The notes: generated by a model from the letters alone, not told the origin. Counted from the stretch's first letter, positions 34,528-44,540 are shown. The stretch: DNA of 64,000 nucleotides from Lewinellaceae bacterium (GCA_020636045.1 JACJYP010000003.1:124001-188000); one strand, 5' to 3'. Numbers and translations are program-made.

Positions 34528-37500
34528 GGAATTCAAACACCTCCACCTTCCTTCGATCGACGCCGAGATCAGGCAGTTCTGGGAAGATGAACGCATCTTC
34601 GAGCGATCCGTCGAACAGCGCCCGGCCGATCAGTCTTTTGTATTTTACGAAGGGCCGCCTTCGGCAAACGGGAAACCCGGCATCCACCATGTGATCTCCC
34701 GCACGGTGAAAGACCTTTTTTGCCGTTATCACACCCTGAAAGGGAAACGCGTGGAGCGCAAGGGCGGCTGGGACACGCACGGGCTGCCCATCGAATTGCA
34801 GGTGGAAAAAGAACTTGGCATCACCAAGGAAGATATCGGGAAAAAGGTGACGGTGGAAGAATACAACCAGGCCTGCCGCAGCACGGTCATGCGCTACAAG
34901 GACCTATGGGACGACCTTACGCGGCGCATGGGGTACTGGGTCGACCTCGATAATCCGTATATCACGTTCAAAAACGAATACATCGAATCGTGCTGGTGGC
35001 TGCTGCAACAGTTGTACAACAAAAAAACGGCCGCCGGCGAGCCTTTCCTGTATAAAGGTTTTACAATCCAGCCGTTCAGCCCTGCCGCGGGCACCGGCCT
35101 TTCTACGCACGAACTCAACATGCCGGGCACTTACAAGGACGTCACGGACATCACCGTGGTGGCCATGTTTAAGGTGCGTTATACAGCGGCTTCCGGCTTT
35201 TTATTCGACGATACGGAAGAGGACCTGCGCATCCTGGCCTGGACGACCACCCCCTGGACCCTGCCCAGCAATGTGGCGCTGACCGTAGGGCCGGACATTG
35301 AATACGCAAAGGTGAAAACCCTGAGTCCTTACACCGGTTCGCCCGTGAGTGTTATCCTCGCAAAAGACCGGCTGTCCGCCTACTTCAACCCGGAAGATGA
35401 AAACCAGCCCTTCGAAGATTTTGCGCCAGGCGACAAAAAGTTGCCGTATCGCGTGATAAGGGCGGATATCAGGGGCGCCGAATTATCCGGCGTACCGTTC
35501 GAACAATTATTGCCGTCTCCTGAGATCGTCACACCGGAACTCGAAGAAAAAGGCTTCCGCGTGATCACGGGCGATTTTGTTACCACCGAAGACGGTACAG
35601 GCGTAGTCCACACGGCGCCTTATTTCGGTGCGGATGACTTCCGGGCCTGCAAGGCCGCAGGCGTGCCCTTTATCGGGGTGCCCAACCCGCAAAATCCCGA
35701 CCTGCCTGCTCCGCTGGTAGACCGCACGGGCCGCTTTGTGCAGGAAGTGCCGCTTTTCGGCGGGCGATTCGTCAAGGAAGAATACTATCACGAAGAAGAG
35801 CGCCGCGCACCGGATTTCAAACCGACCGATCTGCTGATCGCTCTGCACCTGAAAGAGCAAAACCGCGCGTTCCGCATCGAAAAATACAAACACACCTATC
35901 CGCACTGCTGGCGGACCGACAAACCTGTGCTGTACTATCCGCTGGATTCCTGGTTTATCCGCGCTTCGGCGGCCAGGGAGCGCATGGCGGCCCTGAACAA
36001 GACCATCAACTGGAAACCCGCATCTACGGGTACCGGGCGTTTCGGGCAATGGCTCGAAAACCTGCAGGACTGGAACCTCTCCCGTTCGCGCTACTGGGGC
36101 GTGCCGCTGCCCATCTGGCGCACGGAAGACGGAGAGGAGGAACTGTGCGTGGGCAGCGTGGAAGAATTGCGCCGCGAAGCGGACAAGGCGGTGGCTGCGG
36201 GGATGATGGATACAAACCCGTTCACCGGCTCCATCGAAACGGGGTTTGACCTCCACCGCCCCTACATCGACGACGTCGTGCTGGTATCGCCGTCGGGCAA
36301 ACCCATGCGCCGCGAAGCGGACCTGATCGACGTCTGGTTCGACAGCGGCTCCATGCCCTATGCGCAATGGCACTATCCTTTTGAAAATCAGGAAGTTTTT
36401 AAAAACAACTACCCCGCCGACTTCATCGCCGAAGGCGTCGACCAGACGCGGGGCTGGTTCTACACCCTGCATGCCATCGCCACCATGGTGTTCGATTCAG
36501 TGGCCTACAAAAACGTGGTGTCCAATGGCCTGGTGCTCGACAAAAGCGGCAATAAAATGTCGAAATCCAAAGGGAATGTGGTCGACCCGTTCCAGACCCT
36601 GGAGGACTACGGCGCCGACGCTACCCGCTGGTACATGATGTCGAATGCCAACCCCTGGGACAACCTGAAATTCGATCAGGGCGGCATCCTGGAGGCGCGT
36701 AACAAGTTGTTCGGCACCCTGTTCAATACCTACAATTTCTTCGCGCTGTACGCCAACCTCGACGGTTTCAAAATGGACGAGTTCAAGGTACTGCCCTATG
36801 CGCAACGCGCGGAACTCGATCGCTGGATCATCTCCAAACTGTACAGCCTCGTGGCCGATTTTCGTGCGGCACTCGACGATTATGAGCCCACCAAAGCCTG
36901 TCGGGCGCTGGAGGAATTCGTCGATGAGCACTTGTCGAACTGGTATGTGCGGCTGAGCCGCAGGCGTTTCTGGAAAGGTGAAATGAACGAGGACAAAACC
37001 GCTGCTTACCAGACGCTGTTCGAGTGCCTGACGGTGGTCGGCCAACTCATGTCGCCCGTAGCCCCGTTTTTCTCCGACTGGCTGTACCGCAACCTCACGG
37101 CGCCCGTCAAGGAAGTGGCAAAGGCAAAAAACACGCCCTTGCGCCACGACTCGGTACACCTCACCGATCTGGTGATGCCCGATAACTCAAAGGTGGACAA
37201 AGCCCTCGAGCGCCGCATGGATCACGCCCAGCGCATCTGCTCGTTGGCACTAAGCATCCGGAAAAAAGAAAAGTTGCGCGTGCGCCTGCCCCTGCAAAAA
37301 ATGCTGCTTCCCGTGCTCGATGCGACTTTCATCGCCGAGGTAGACGCAGTGAAAAGCCTGATCCTCAGCGAGATCAACGTCAAACAAATCGAGTACGTCA
37401 CCGACGCATCGGGTTTGCTGAAAAAAGGCGCAAAGGCCAATTTCAAGACCCTGGGCGCCAAACTGGGCAAGGACATGAAAGAGGCCGCGGCCCTGATCGC

Positions 37501-37942
37501 CGCATTCAGCAACGAAGAGATCAATGCCCTGGAAAAAACGGGGTCGGTGCAACTGTCCGTGAATGGCGCGTCGTACGACATCACACCGGAAGACCTCATT
37601 ATCACTACGGAAGATCTGCCCGGCTGGAAGGTGGCCGTCGAAGGCGCTCTTACGGTGGCGCTCGATGTGACGCTGACACCCGAACTCGTCGCCGAAGGCA
37701 TGGCACGGGACCTGGTGAACCGCATTCAGAACATCCGCAAGGACAAGGACTTCAATGTGACCGACCGCGTGAAAGTGGTCGTGGAGCCGCATGAAGCGAT
37801 CCGCCCGGCTGTCGAGACTTTCCACGACTACATCAAGGCGGAAGTACTGGCGAGCGATCTGGTGCTGGCCGAGCCGTCCGACGGCGAAGCCGTGGAACTC
37901 GACGGCGGCGTAACGGTGCGGGTGGATGTTCAGGTGAACTGA
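34520..37942 (+). CDS. ileS: Isoleucyl-tRNA synthetase, type 2, with GXHH signature
   Basis: It charges tRNA-Ile. 1140 aa from ATG 34520, starting MYREFKHLHLPSIDAE, the eukaryote-like (IleRS2) size and layout. FYEGPPSANGKPGIHH holds the class I signature as G54-I-H-H57 instead of HXGH. KMSKS is at 679-683 (NKMSKSKGN). CP1 editing-domain motifs such as AWTTTPWTLPSN and the GDFVTTEDGTGVVHTAP segment are intact. The GXHH swap in IleRS2 has been linked to extreme mupirocin resistance. The start overlaps the DUF5131 stop by 8 nt. The upstream isoleucine attenuator suggests the original control. Confidence 0.97.
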   Translation: MYREFKHLHLPSIDAEIRQFWEDERIFERSVEQRPADQSFVFYEGPPSANGKPGIHHVISRTVKDLFCRYHTLKGKRVERKGGWDTHGLPIELQVEKELGITKEDIGKKVTVEEYNQACRSTVMRYKDLWDDLTRRMGYWVDLDNPYITFKNEYIESCWWLLQQLYNKKTAAGEPFLYKGFTIQPFSPAAGTGLSTHELNMPGTYKDVTDITVVAMFKVRYTAASGFLFDDTEEDLRILAWTTTPWTLPSNVALTVGPDIEYAKVKTLSPYTGSPVSVILAKDRLSAYFNPEDENQPFEDFAPGDKKLPYRVIRADIRGAELSGVPFEQLLPSPEIVTPELEEKGFRVITGDFVTTEDGTGVVHTAPYFGADDFRACKAAGVPFIGVPNPQNPDLPAPLVDRTGRFVQEVPLFGGRFVKEEYYHEEERRAPDFKPTDLLIALHLKEQNRAFRIEKYKHTYPHCWRTDKPVLYYPLDSWFIRASAARERMAALNKTINWKPASTGTGRFGQWLENLQDWNLSRSRYWGVPLPIWRTEDGEEELCVGSVEELRREADKAVAAGMMDTNPFTGSIETGFDLHRPYIDDVVLVSPSGKPMRREADLIDVWFDSGSMPYAQWHYPFENQEVFKNNYPADFIAEGVDQTRGWFYTLHAIATMVFDSVAYKNVVSNGLVLDKSGNKMSKSKGNVVDPFQTLEDYGADATRWYMMSNANPWDNLKFDQGGILEARNKLFGTLFNTYNFFALYANLDGFKMDEFKVLPYAQRAELDRWIISKLYSLVADFRAALDDYEPTKACRALEEFVDEHLSNWYVRLSRRRFWKGEMNEDKTAAYQTLFECLTVVGQLMSPVAPFFSDWLYRNLTAPVKEVAKAKNTPLRHDSVHLTDLVMPDNSKVDKALERRMDHAQRICSLALSIRKKEKLRVRLPLQKMLLPVLDATFIAEVDAVKSLILSEINVKQIEYVTDASGLLKKGAKANFKTLGAKLGKDMKEAAALIAAFSNEEINALEKTGSVQLSVNGASYDITPEDLIITTEDLPGWKVAVEGALTVALDVTLTPELVAEGMARDLVNRIQNIRKDKDFNVTDRVKVVVEPHEAIRPAVETFHDYIKAEVLASDLVLAEPSDGEAVELDGGVTVRVDVQVN

Positions 37943-37964
37943 CGATCGTTCAAAACCCCGACCC

Positions 37965-38765
37965 ATGAGAGCAATTGCCATTTTACTGCCGGCCTGCGCC
38001 TTGTTTATTCGCTGTGTCAATACGCCGCAGGCGGAACCGCTTACGCCGGACAGGGTGGCCGACATGGCCCGGTCGCTGGCTGCAAAATACGACCCCGATT
38101 TTCATTTTGATTACCCTATGGTCCAGGTAAAGGGCGGTATTTTTACCATGGGCTGTACCAATCAAAAGAAAGGATACGATACCGACGAATGCCCGTACCG
38201 GGATACGGTGAACGGGTTTCAAATGGGCATTTACGAGGTCACCAAGTACCAGTGGATGCAGGTCATGGGCAACAACCCGGGCGCCTTTTCCGATTGTTTC
38301 GATTGCCCCGCCAACTACATTTCCTGGTACGACGCGCAAAAGTTCATCAAAAAACTGAATACGCTCACCGGCCGGCAATACCGGCTGCCCAGCGAAGCGG
38401 AATGGGAATACGCCGCCCGCGGCGGCGTAGCCGGGGCAAACGAAAATGTGTTATACGCCGGCGGGAACCGCTTGAAAGATGTGGCCTGGCACATCGATAA
38501 CAGCGATAAGCGAGCGCACCCGGTGGGCCAAAAGGCGCCGAATGCGCTCGGCATCTACGACCTCTGCGGCAACATACGCGAATGGTGCGAGGATTATTAC
38601 CTCGCCTATCCCGATTGCCCCATTCCTCCGGCCATGAATCCGACGCGCTGCTGCCGCGGCGGCTCCTGGAGCAGCACATATTTCGCCTGCCGCATTTCCG
38701 AACGCATGGGGGTGGAACCCTCGGGACGGTATCTGAACATGGGGATTCGGCTGGCGCATGACTGA
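37965..38765 (+). CDS. Formylglycine-generating-enzyme-like (SUMF1) lipoprotein
   Basis: 266 aa. A short N-terminal signal with possible lipobox LLPAC, then an FGE-sulfatase domain: VQVKGGIFTMGCT, YEVTKYQWMQVMGNNP, YRLPSEAEWEYAARGG, NALGIYDLCGNIREWCEDYY and CCRGGSWSSTYFACRISER. The catalytic copper-binding cysteine pair of true FGE is not convincingly present, so it is more likely one of the many non-FGE members. It begins 22 nt after ileS and may be read through from it. No sulfatase is nearby. Confidence 0.85.
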   Translation: MRAIAILLPACALFIRCVNTPQAEPLTPDRVADMARSLAAKYDPDFHFDYPMVQVKGGIFTMGCTNQKKGYDTDECPYRDTVNGFQMGIYEVTKYQWMQVMGNNPGAFSDCFDCPANYISWYDAQKFIKKLNTLTGRQYRLPSEAEWEYAARGGVAGANENVLYAGGNRLKDVAWHIDNSDKRAHPVGQKAPNALGIYDLCGNIREWCEDYYLAYPDCPIPPAMNPTRCCRGGSWSSTYFACRISERMGVEPSGRYLNMGIRLAHD

Positions 38766-38843
38766 TAGGCGATCATGCAAAGCGCTTACCGAAAAAGGTT
38801 ATTGGGGTTATATTTATTCCACTAACATGGTCGGAGATGCAGG

Positions 38844-39488
38844 CTACTCAAAGATTTCGAGCATCTGAGGCGCTTTTTCCATTGCCTTGAAATCTTCTCC
38901 GCAAATAAACTGCCGGGGAGCAACGGTCGGTTCAAAAAACGCCCGGTAGTATCCTTCCCCTTCCGAGGACAGGTAAAAGAATTCAGCTGTCGCGAACTCG
39001 AATACGATGAATTCCAGCGTGCGAATGTCGACCGGTATCGATTTGGGAAGAATATCAGCCTCGCCAAACCAGAACAGGAGATCATCCCGCGTGAGATCGA
39101 CGATGTCATATTTCCTGTCCTCGCCGATCGCATACACCCTGACGACATCCTTCCCTGTGTTGTGCTCGTGGATAAGCGCGCCAAAGCCGAAACCCATCAA
39201 ATCGAACCTCCTTTCTGCTCCCAAGTCCTGTAATTCAAAGCCATAGAGGTTGCCTGCCATGCTTTCCTTCCCTTTTGGCGAAAGGCGCGCGGAATGATGT
39301 TTGTCTTCACGGGCATCATAGAAGGTAAGGACCATATCGCCGGTTCCCTGGAAAGACAGTGTATCGCTCCTCAACAAGGTGCCTTTTGCGAAGCTGACCG
39401 ACGTCAATGTCATGCCGATTACCCGGCGAAAGAAATCGGGCAAATCGTAGTTGCAGGTAATTGAAGTTATGTTCATGGTAAAAGACAT
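38844..39488 (-). CDS. Protein of unknown function, paralogue of the upstream gene
   Basis: 214 aa, soluble, mostly beta by pattern. I do not recognise a family. Its N-terminal half aligns with the upstream neighbour: DLPDFFRRVIGMTLTSVSFAKG...VLTFYD against PDELEKLNSVPGTVFSSIHIEKG...TLVFYD. ATG 39488 overlaps the neighbour's stop (TAATG), so translation is likely coupled; ATG 39476 is an alternative start. Base composition is intermediate (28 of 60 G/C at 39181-39240). Confidence 0.75.
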   Translation of the reverse strand: MSFTMNITSITCNYDLPDFFRRVIGMTLTSVSFAKGTLLRSDTLSFQGTGDMVLTFYDAREDKHHSARLSPKGKESMAGNLYGFELQDLGAERRFDLMGFGFGALIHEHNTGKDVVRVYAIGEDRKYDIVDLTRDDLLFWFGEADILPKSIPVDIRTLEFIVFEFATAEFFYLSSEGEGYYRAFFEPTVAPRQFICGEDFKAMEKAPQMLEIFE

Positions 39489-40156
39489 TATGCCGTCGAA
39501 TATTTAAGCACAATATTTTTCTCGTAGCCATTTATCTTTAAATAATTATCACGAATTGTTTTTTCAGACTGACCAGTACGGTCGATAAAAATAAAGAATC
39601 CTTGTTCCTGGAGAATTAAAACCAACGCAATAGAATCTCCCTCGACAGAAATACCTTCAATCGAATTTAATGACATATAAGAATATTGATCTGATCCGAT
39701 CGAATTTTTCAGATCGGTTAATTTAATGTCAGGATACAGTTCATTCAAAAAACCTGTTTGCTCGTTTCCCCAGATCTTTATCTTTTTTACTTCACCGACT
39801 GGTACCGTAAAAGAACATCCACTTGATGAAGTCTGCTTTTGTTCTAATCGCTGCTTTATTGGCAGATGCTTTTGCGTGACTACTTCAAATACAAGTTTGC
39901 CGTGCCCGACTATTGGAAACGCAGGCGTTATGAATTCAGATTCAAGTTTTAAACTGTATTGAGTGCGTTCTTTATCATAAAAAACAAGCGTGCATAGACC
40001 CCATGTATCTATTCTTTGAAGTATCAGGTTTTCATCAACCTTGCATACGCCCTTTTCTATATGAATGCTTGAAAATACGGTTCCAGGAACTGAGTTGAGC
40101 TTTTCCAGTTCATCCGGATTAGGTAAGGTGCTAAAGGTGAATTGATTGTCTTGCAT
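39488..40156 (-). CDS. Protein of unknown function, AT-rich paralogue
   Basis: 222 aa, soluble, with no recognised domain. Shares the DELEKL..VPGTVFSSIHIEKG and CTLVFYDKERTQYSLKL regions with its downstream neighbour. Very AT-rich (18 of 60 G/C at 39661-39720), unlike the surrounding genes, which suggests transfer. The pair ends in TAATG overlap. A toxin/immunity or defence role is conceivable but nothing in the sequence shows it. Confidence 0.72.
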   Translation of the reverse strand: MQDNQFTFSTLPNPDELEKLNSVPGTVFSSIHIEKGVCKVDENLILQRIDTWGLCTLVFYDKERTQYSLKLESEFITPAFPIVGHGKLVFEVVTQKHLPIKQRLEQKQTSSSGCSFTVPVGEVKKIKIWGNEQTGFLNELYPDIKLTDLKNSIGSDQYSYMSLNSIEGISVEGDSIALVLILQEQGFFIFIDRTGQSEKTIRDNYLKINGYEKNIVLKYSTA

Positions 40157-40262
40157 TATTTAACATCACTAAAGGAACAGGCTATCGAGCACTATAATTA
40201 TCCGGGAATTTATTTTAGAACGTGTGCCGGAAATTATCGCACGCGAGTGGCTGTTCGAAAAA

Positions 40263-41516
40263 CTAACCTGATTGTTCCTTCACCAGTTCATCAAAATCAA
40301 GGTCGCGCAGTTTCGGCGCTTTCCATAGCGTGAACAGCACGATCAGGATGGTCATGGCGCCGCCAAACACGACCGACGGAATGGCCCCCATAAATTTGGC
40401 CGTGAGACCGCTTTCGAAGGCGCCAATCTCGTTTGAAGAAGTGATGAACATGGAATTGACCGACGACACGCGCCCTTTCATATGTTCGGGTGTAAGGTAC
40501 TGCATCAGTGAGGAACGTATGTACACGCTGACCTCGTCGAACACCCCTGCGAAAAAGAGGAAGCAGAACGACAGCCAGAATATTTTAGAAAGTCCGAATC
40601 CGATGATGCAGCCGCCGAATCCTGCCACGCAGGCCAGCATCATTTTGCCGGCGCCCTTGCCCATGGGGCGGTGTGCGAGCAGAAAGGCGGTCGAGATGGC
40701 GCCCAGCGACATCGCCGCCCGCAGGATGCCCAGCCCCTCGGGGCCTACTTTCAGAATATCTTTTGCAAATACCGGCAGCAAAGCCACGGCGCCGCCGAAA
40801 AGGACGGCAAAGAGGTCGAGTGCAATGGCGCTGATGATCAACTGGTTGCTGAAAACGAAGCGCAAACCCTGCCGGATGCGCGCCAGGGCCGGCTCCCGGT
40901 GATCGGTAGGCGGCACGGGGCGCGGGGCGATCTGAAAAATGAAGGTCAGCCCGAACAGGCACAGCACGGACATGGTCGTGAAAGTAGCCGTCACCCCGGC
41001 AAAGCCGTACAGCAACCCGCCAAGCCCGAGTCCGGTGATGCTGGCCACCTCCCATGTGCTGCTGTTCCAGGCGATGGCATTCGGCAGGGTTTTGCGGTCG
41101 ACAAGTTGCGGCAGGAAAGCGAAATTGGAGGGGCTGAAAAAACCGCGGGAAATGCCGGTGCAAAAGATCACGGAAAAGATGCCGCTCAACAGGGAAGCAT
41201 TGGACAAGGTGTGGCGATGCAAGGCCAGCGTGAGCAGGGCCAAAGAGCACAGCAGCAGCGTCACGATACACCCCGCCAGTATATTGCGCCGGTTGTACTT
41301 GTCGGCGAGGTGCCCCGCCCACAGGCTGATGGCAATGGCGGGAACGGCTTCCGCCAGTCCGATAAACCCGAGCATCAGCGGGTCGCCGGTGAGATCGTAC
41401 ACAAAATAACCTACGGAGACCGACATGATCTGAATGGCCAGGGTGACCATCAAGCGCATGGAAAGAAAAAAGCGGTACGCGGGCACGCGCAACGCGGCAT
41501 ATGCGTCTGGTTTCAT
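40263..41516 (-). CDS. MFS transporter (EntS/MFS_3-like)
   Basis: 417 aa with about twelve membrane segments, beginning MKPDAYAALRVPAYRFFLSMRL. Motifs: SLWAGHLADKYNRRNILAG (motif A-like loop 2-3), LPNAIAWNSSTWEVASITGLGLGG and LTPEHMKGRVSSVNSMF. Resembles the enterobactin-exporter/macrolide efflux group; the substrate is not predictable. ATG 41516 matches the family start; the long upstream extension is non-coding and antisense to fabG. Divergent from fabG over 226 bp. Confidence 0.92.
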   Translation of the reverse strand: MKPDAYAALRVPAYRFFLSMRLMVTLAIQIMSVSVGYFVYDLTGDPLMLGFIGLAEAVPAIAISLWAGHLADKYNRRNILAGCIVTLLLCSLALLTLALHRHTLSNASLLSGIFSVIFCTGISRGFFSPSNFAFLPQLVDRKTLPNAIAWNSSTWEVASITGLGLGGLLYGFAGVTATFTTMSVLCLFGLTFIFQIAPRPVPPTDHREPALARIRQGLRFVFSNQLIISAIALDLFAVLFGGAVALLPVFAKDILKVGPEGLGILRAAMSLGAISTAFLLAHRPMGKGAGKMMLACVAGFGGCIIGFGLSKIFWLSFCFLFFAGVFDEVSVYIRSSLMQYLTPEHMKGRVSSVNSMFITSSNEIGAFESGLTAKFMGAIPSVVFGGAMTILIVLFTLWKAPKLRDLDFDELVKEQSG

Positions 41517-41742
41517 CGCTGTTTTTATTGCCGGCCGGCGTTGCTGCCCGCTGTCGGCGATGCAAAAGAACAAAAGCCCGGCAAGCGAAGTTCGGATCGG
41601 TGCGCCGTAATTGACAATTTTTCGGAAATTGCCGCTCCGGGCAACATTTTTACCGAAACAACCTGCACATGCTCCGGTTTTATGAACTTTGCCCGGTATC
41701 GCCTCCAAAACCCTTATCGAACATTCTAAACCCGACTTGATC

Positions 41743-42483
41743 ATGAAATTACTGGAAGGAAAAGTTGCCCTCATCACCGGCGGTTCGCGCGGGATCGGCG
41801 AAGCACTGGTACGCCGGTTCGCCGACCAGGGCGCCCGGGTGGCGTTCACCTACGTATCCGCCTCCTCGGGTGCGCTTGCTGAAAAACTGGCTGCCGAACT
41901 GGGAGATAGCGTAAAAGCATACCAGAGCGATGCGGGCGATTACGCACAGGCAGAAGCGCTGATAACGCAGGTAGTGGCAGATTTCGGAAAACTCGACGTG
42001 CTGGTCAACAACGCCGGCATCACGCGCGATACGCTCATGCTGCGCATGACTGAGGAACAATGGGATGAGGTGATCCGGACCAACCTGAAGTCCGTATTCA
42101 ACCTTACCAAACACGCATTGAAACCCATGCTGCGTTCTGCAGGCAGTATTATCAACATGAGTTCGGTGGTAGGCGTGTTCGGCCAGGCCGGTCAGGCCAA
42201 CTACGCAGCCTCCAAGGCGGGGATTATCGGCTTTTCAAAATCCATTGCCAAGGAATACGGCTCGCGCGGCATCCGCTGCAACGCAGTGGCGCCCGGTTTT
42301 ATCGAAACGGAAATGACGGCAGCGCTCGACGATAAAACGCGCGAAGGATACCTCGCCGCCATACCGATGAAACGCCTCGGCACCGGCGACGATGTCGCCA
42401 ATACCTGCATTTTCCTCGCTTCCGACATGGGTGCTTATGTGAGCGGGCAGGTGATCTCCGTCTGCGGAGCGCTGAATTGCTGA
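41743..42483 (+). CDS. fabG: 3-oxoacyl-[acyl-carrier-protein] reductase
   Basis: A short-chain dehydrogenase with NADPH-binding GGSRGIGEAL, NNAGITRD, the catalytic Ser (SIINMSSVVGVFG) and YAASKAG (Tyr-x3-Lys), and the FabG-type C-terminus (VAPGFIETEMT, MGAYVSGQVISVCG). Reduces beta-ketoacyl-ACP in fatty acid synthesis. 246 aa from ATG 41743. Convergent with the next gene; a tiny GCCTT/AAGGC hairpin lies at the junction (42500-42512). Confidence 0.93.
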   Translation: MKLLEGKVALITGGSRGIGEALVRRFADQGARVAFTYVSASSGALAEKLAAELGDSVKAYQSDAGDYAQAEALITQVVADFGKLDVLVNNAGITRDTLMLRMTEEQWDEVIRTNLKSVFNLTKHALKPMLRSAGSIINMSSVVGVFGQAGQANYAASKAGIIGFSKSIAKEYGSRGIRCNAVAPGFIETEMTAALDDKTREGYLAAIPMKRLGTGDDVANTCIFLASDMGAYVSGQVISVCGALNC

Positions 42484-42501
42484 GAAACGTATTCCCTGGC
42501 C

Positions 42502-43263
42502 TTAAAAAGGCAGCGTAATATCATCGTCGTAGTGGCCGGAATCGTCCCAGTCGAAGTCGTCAAAATCCCCGGGCTGCGGTTCGGGGTCATCGCCCTGCAA
42601 TGTCGCGCCGACGTCCGGCCGGTAAAAATACAGCCATTCGTCGCTGTCATCCGCCGTGAACTGCCGCCAGCGGTCGCGCGCTTCGTCGAAGTCCCATTTG
42701 CATTCATCGGGATTGTCGCGATGCAGCCACTCATAGAACTCCTCCACCGGCGTTGATTGCATACCCTGTTGCCCTTGATGGTACTCCTCCCAGATATCTA
42801 CATCATGCCGCGCAGCATCTTCCAGTTCCTGGCAGTAGCATTGCGCCTGATCGCCAAAAGGGCAGACGCCAATGGCGCGGTCGCAGCAAAAATCGATCTC
42901 GGCGCCGAAATCGTGGTGGTAAAGCACCTTTTGGTGATACATCCAGTCCACCATCAGCGCATATCGCCGCCGGGCGGTCAGCCGGGCCGGGCAATCCCAG
43001 GAAATACGCCATGCGCGCCAAAGCAGTTCAATGGCCGTCAGCAGATCGCCGACCTGCGGCTTCGTCAGCCGCTCGACCGGCGGAAAAGCATGGGAAGGCA
43101 GGCCGAATAATTCGCTGAGCCGGACGTACCGGGTGTGCAAGTCTTCACGATGCTGTTCGTCATCGTGCACAGGCGCCCTGAAGGAGGCATAGGAACTGGG
43201 CTCGGGTGCGCCGCGCGCCGCCGTCTCGAGATCAGCGAGTAATTGGGCCAGATAGCGTTTCAT
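42502..43263 (-). CDS. Protein of unknown function with acidic C-terminus
   Basis: 253 aa, soluble, with a Trp/Tyr-rich core (IELLWRAWRISWDCPARLTARRRYALMVDWMYHQ) and clustered cysteines/histidines (HHDFGAEIDFCCDRAIGVCPFGDQAQCYC) that might bind metal. The C-terminus is very acidic (GDFDDFDWDDSGHYDDD). No family recognised. Alone between fabG and the DUF3089 lipoprotein. Confidence 0.75.
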   Translation of the reverse strand: MKRYLAQLLADLETAARGAPEPSSYASFRAPVHDDEQHREDLHTRYVRLSELFGLPSHAFPPVERLTKPQVGDLLTAIELLWRAWRISWDCPARLTARRRYALMVDWMYHQKVLYHHDFGAEIDFCCDRAIGVCPFGDQAQCYCQELEDAARHDVDIWEEYHQGQQGMQSTPVEEFYEWLHRDNPDECKWDFDEARDRWRQFTADDSDEWLYFYRPDVGATLQGDDPEPQPGDFDDFDWDDSGHYDDDITLPF

Positions 43264-43397
43264 CGGTCAGACATTAGACGTTCAAAGTTGTCCTAAAAAG
43301 TTGAAAAAAACGATCTTGCGCGTTCAGTTTTTTCATGGATATTTGCAGTGGCCAGGGTTTTTATCGCCAGTTTTGCCTTGACATTCCCACATACCGC

Positions 43398-44417
43398 ATG
43401 AACAGGACTTTTCTCTATCTGCCGATATTGCTGATGGTTGCCGGTTGCGCCGTGCGCCCGAAAAAATCATTTGATCTCCGTCTTACGCCGCCGGCGCCTG
43501 ACTACGCCCTGCTCGCCAACTGGGCCGCTCACCCCGACCTGAACGACCCTGCCGATCAGACACCCTGTCCGTATGTCAGGAATATGCAGGACAGTGCCGT
43601 AGTGGACGTATTTTTCCTGCATCCCACCACGTATACCGGCGCCTCCCGCGACCAGCGGGACTGGAACGCCTCCGCCGCAGATGCCGGCACCAATGAAAAA
43701 ACGGATAACACCACCATTCTTTTTCAGGCTTCCATTTTTAACGGTGCGGGCCGTATATACGCCCCGCGTTACCGCCAGGCCCATCTCAATGTTTTTTTCG
43801 GGAAAGACACGAGTTCGGCCCGCCAGGCGCTCGATGTGGCATACGAAGATGTAAAAACGGCCTTCCGCTACTACCTGGAGCACTGGAACGCAGGGCGGCC
43901 GTTCATTATCGCCGCGCATAGCCAGGGTTCGCGACACGCCCTGTTTTTATTGAAAGAAATGGTGGAAGGCACGCCGCTTCAGAAACAGCTGGTGGCAGCG
44001 TACATCGTCGGCTGGCCGGTGCGGGAAGGTTTTTTTGCAAAATTGCAACCCTGCCGAACCCCCGAAGAGACGGGCTGTTTTTGCAGCTGGCGCACCTGGG
44101 AGCGTCGTTTCGCGCTGAAACACGCCTTCGAACGCGACGTGATCTGCACAAATCCGCTCGACTGGACCATCGGCGAAGGCCGTCACGTCCCCAAAAGTGC
44201 CAACATGGGCGGGGTGATCCGCCCCTTTTGTTCCGTGATCCCGAACATTGCCGATGCAGAGGTGTATAAAGGCGTGTTGCTGTGTTCCCGGCCCAGGTTT
44301 CCTGGCAGTTTCTTATTTCGCACAAAAAACTATCACGTCGGCGATCTGAACCTCTATTACATGAACGTGCGGGAAAATGCTGAGGAGCGGGTAGAGCGTT
44401 TTCTGGAGGATCAATAA
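43398..44417 (+). CDS. DUF3089 alpha/beta-hydrolase lipoprotein
   Basis: 339 aa. Lipoprotein signal with lipobox MVAGC (Cys17). The DUF3089 alpha/beta-hydrolase domain follows: VDVFFLHPTTYTG, YAPRYRQAHL, AYEDVKTAFRYYLEHWN, and the nucleophile elbow AHSQGS. Probably a periplasmic or outer-membrane-attached lipase-like protein; substrate unknown. ATG 43398 is chosen for the signal peptide. Confidence 0.88.
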   Translation: MNRTFLYLPILLMVAGCAVRPKKSFDLRLTPPAPDYALLANWAAHPDLNDPADQTPCPYVRNMQDSAVVDVFFLHPTTYTGASRDQRDWNASAADAGTNEKTDNTTILFQASIFNGAGRIYAPRYRQAHLNVFFGKDTSSARQALDVAYEDVKTAFRYYLEHWNAGRPFIIAAHSQGSRHALFLLKEMVEGTPLQKQLVAAYIVGWPVREGFFAKLQPCRTPEETGCFCSWRTWERRFALKHAFERDVICTNPLDWTIGEGRHVPKSANMGGVIRPFCSVIPNIADAEVYKGVLLCSRPRFPGSFLFRTKNYHVGDLNLYYMNVRENAEERVERFLEDQ

Positions 44418-44540
44418 CTTTCCCTAAAAAGGTGTTGATATTGCGCAATAACTTACTTTTACCACTTCATTCCACGCTCGGCACGCGCCTAAACAGGCCG
44501 TGTCTGAAGATTGAATACACCTGAAACCCATCCTTGGGTC

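Noticed and set aside
37965..38765. True formylglycine-generating enzyme
   Set aside because: The catalytic cysteine pair is not convincingly placed and no sulfatase is nearby.
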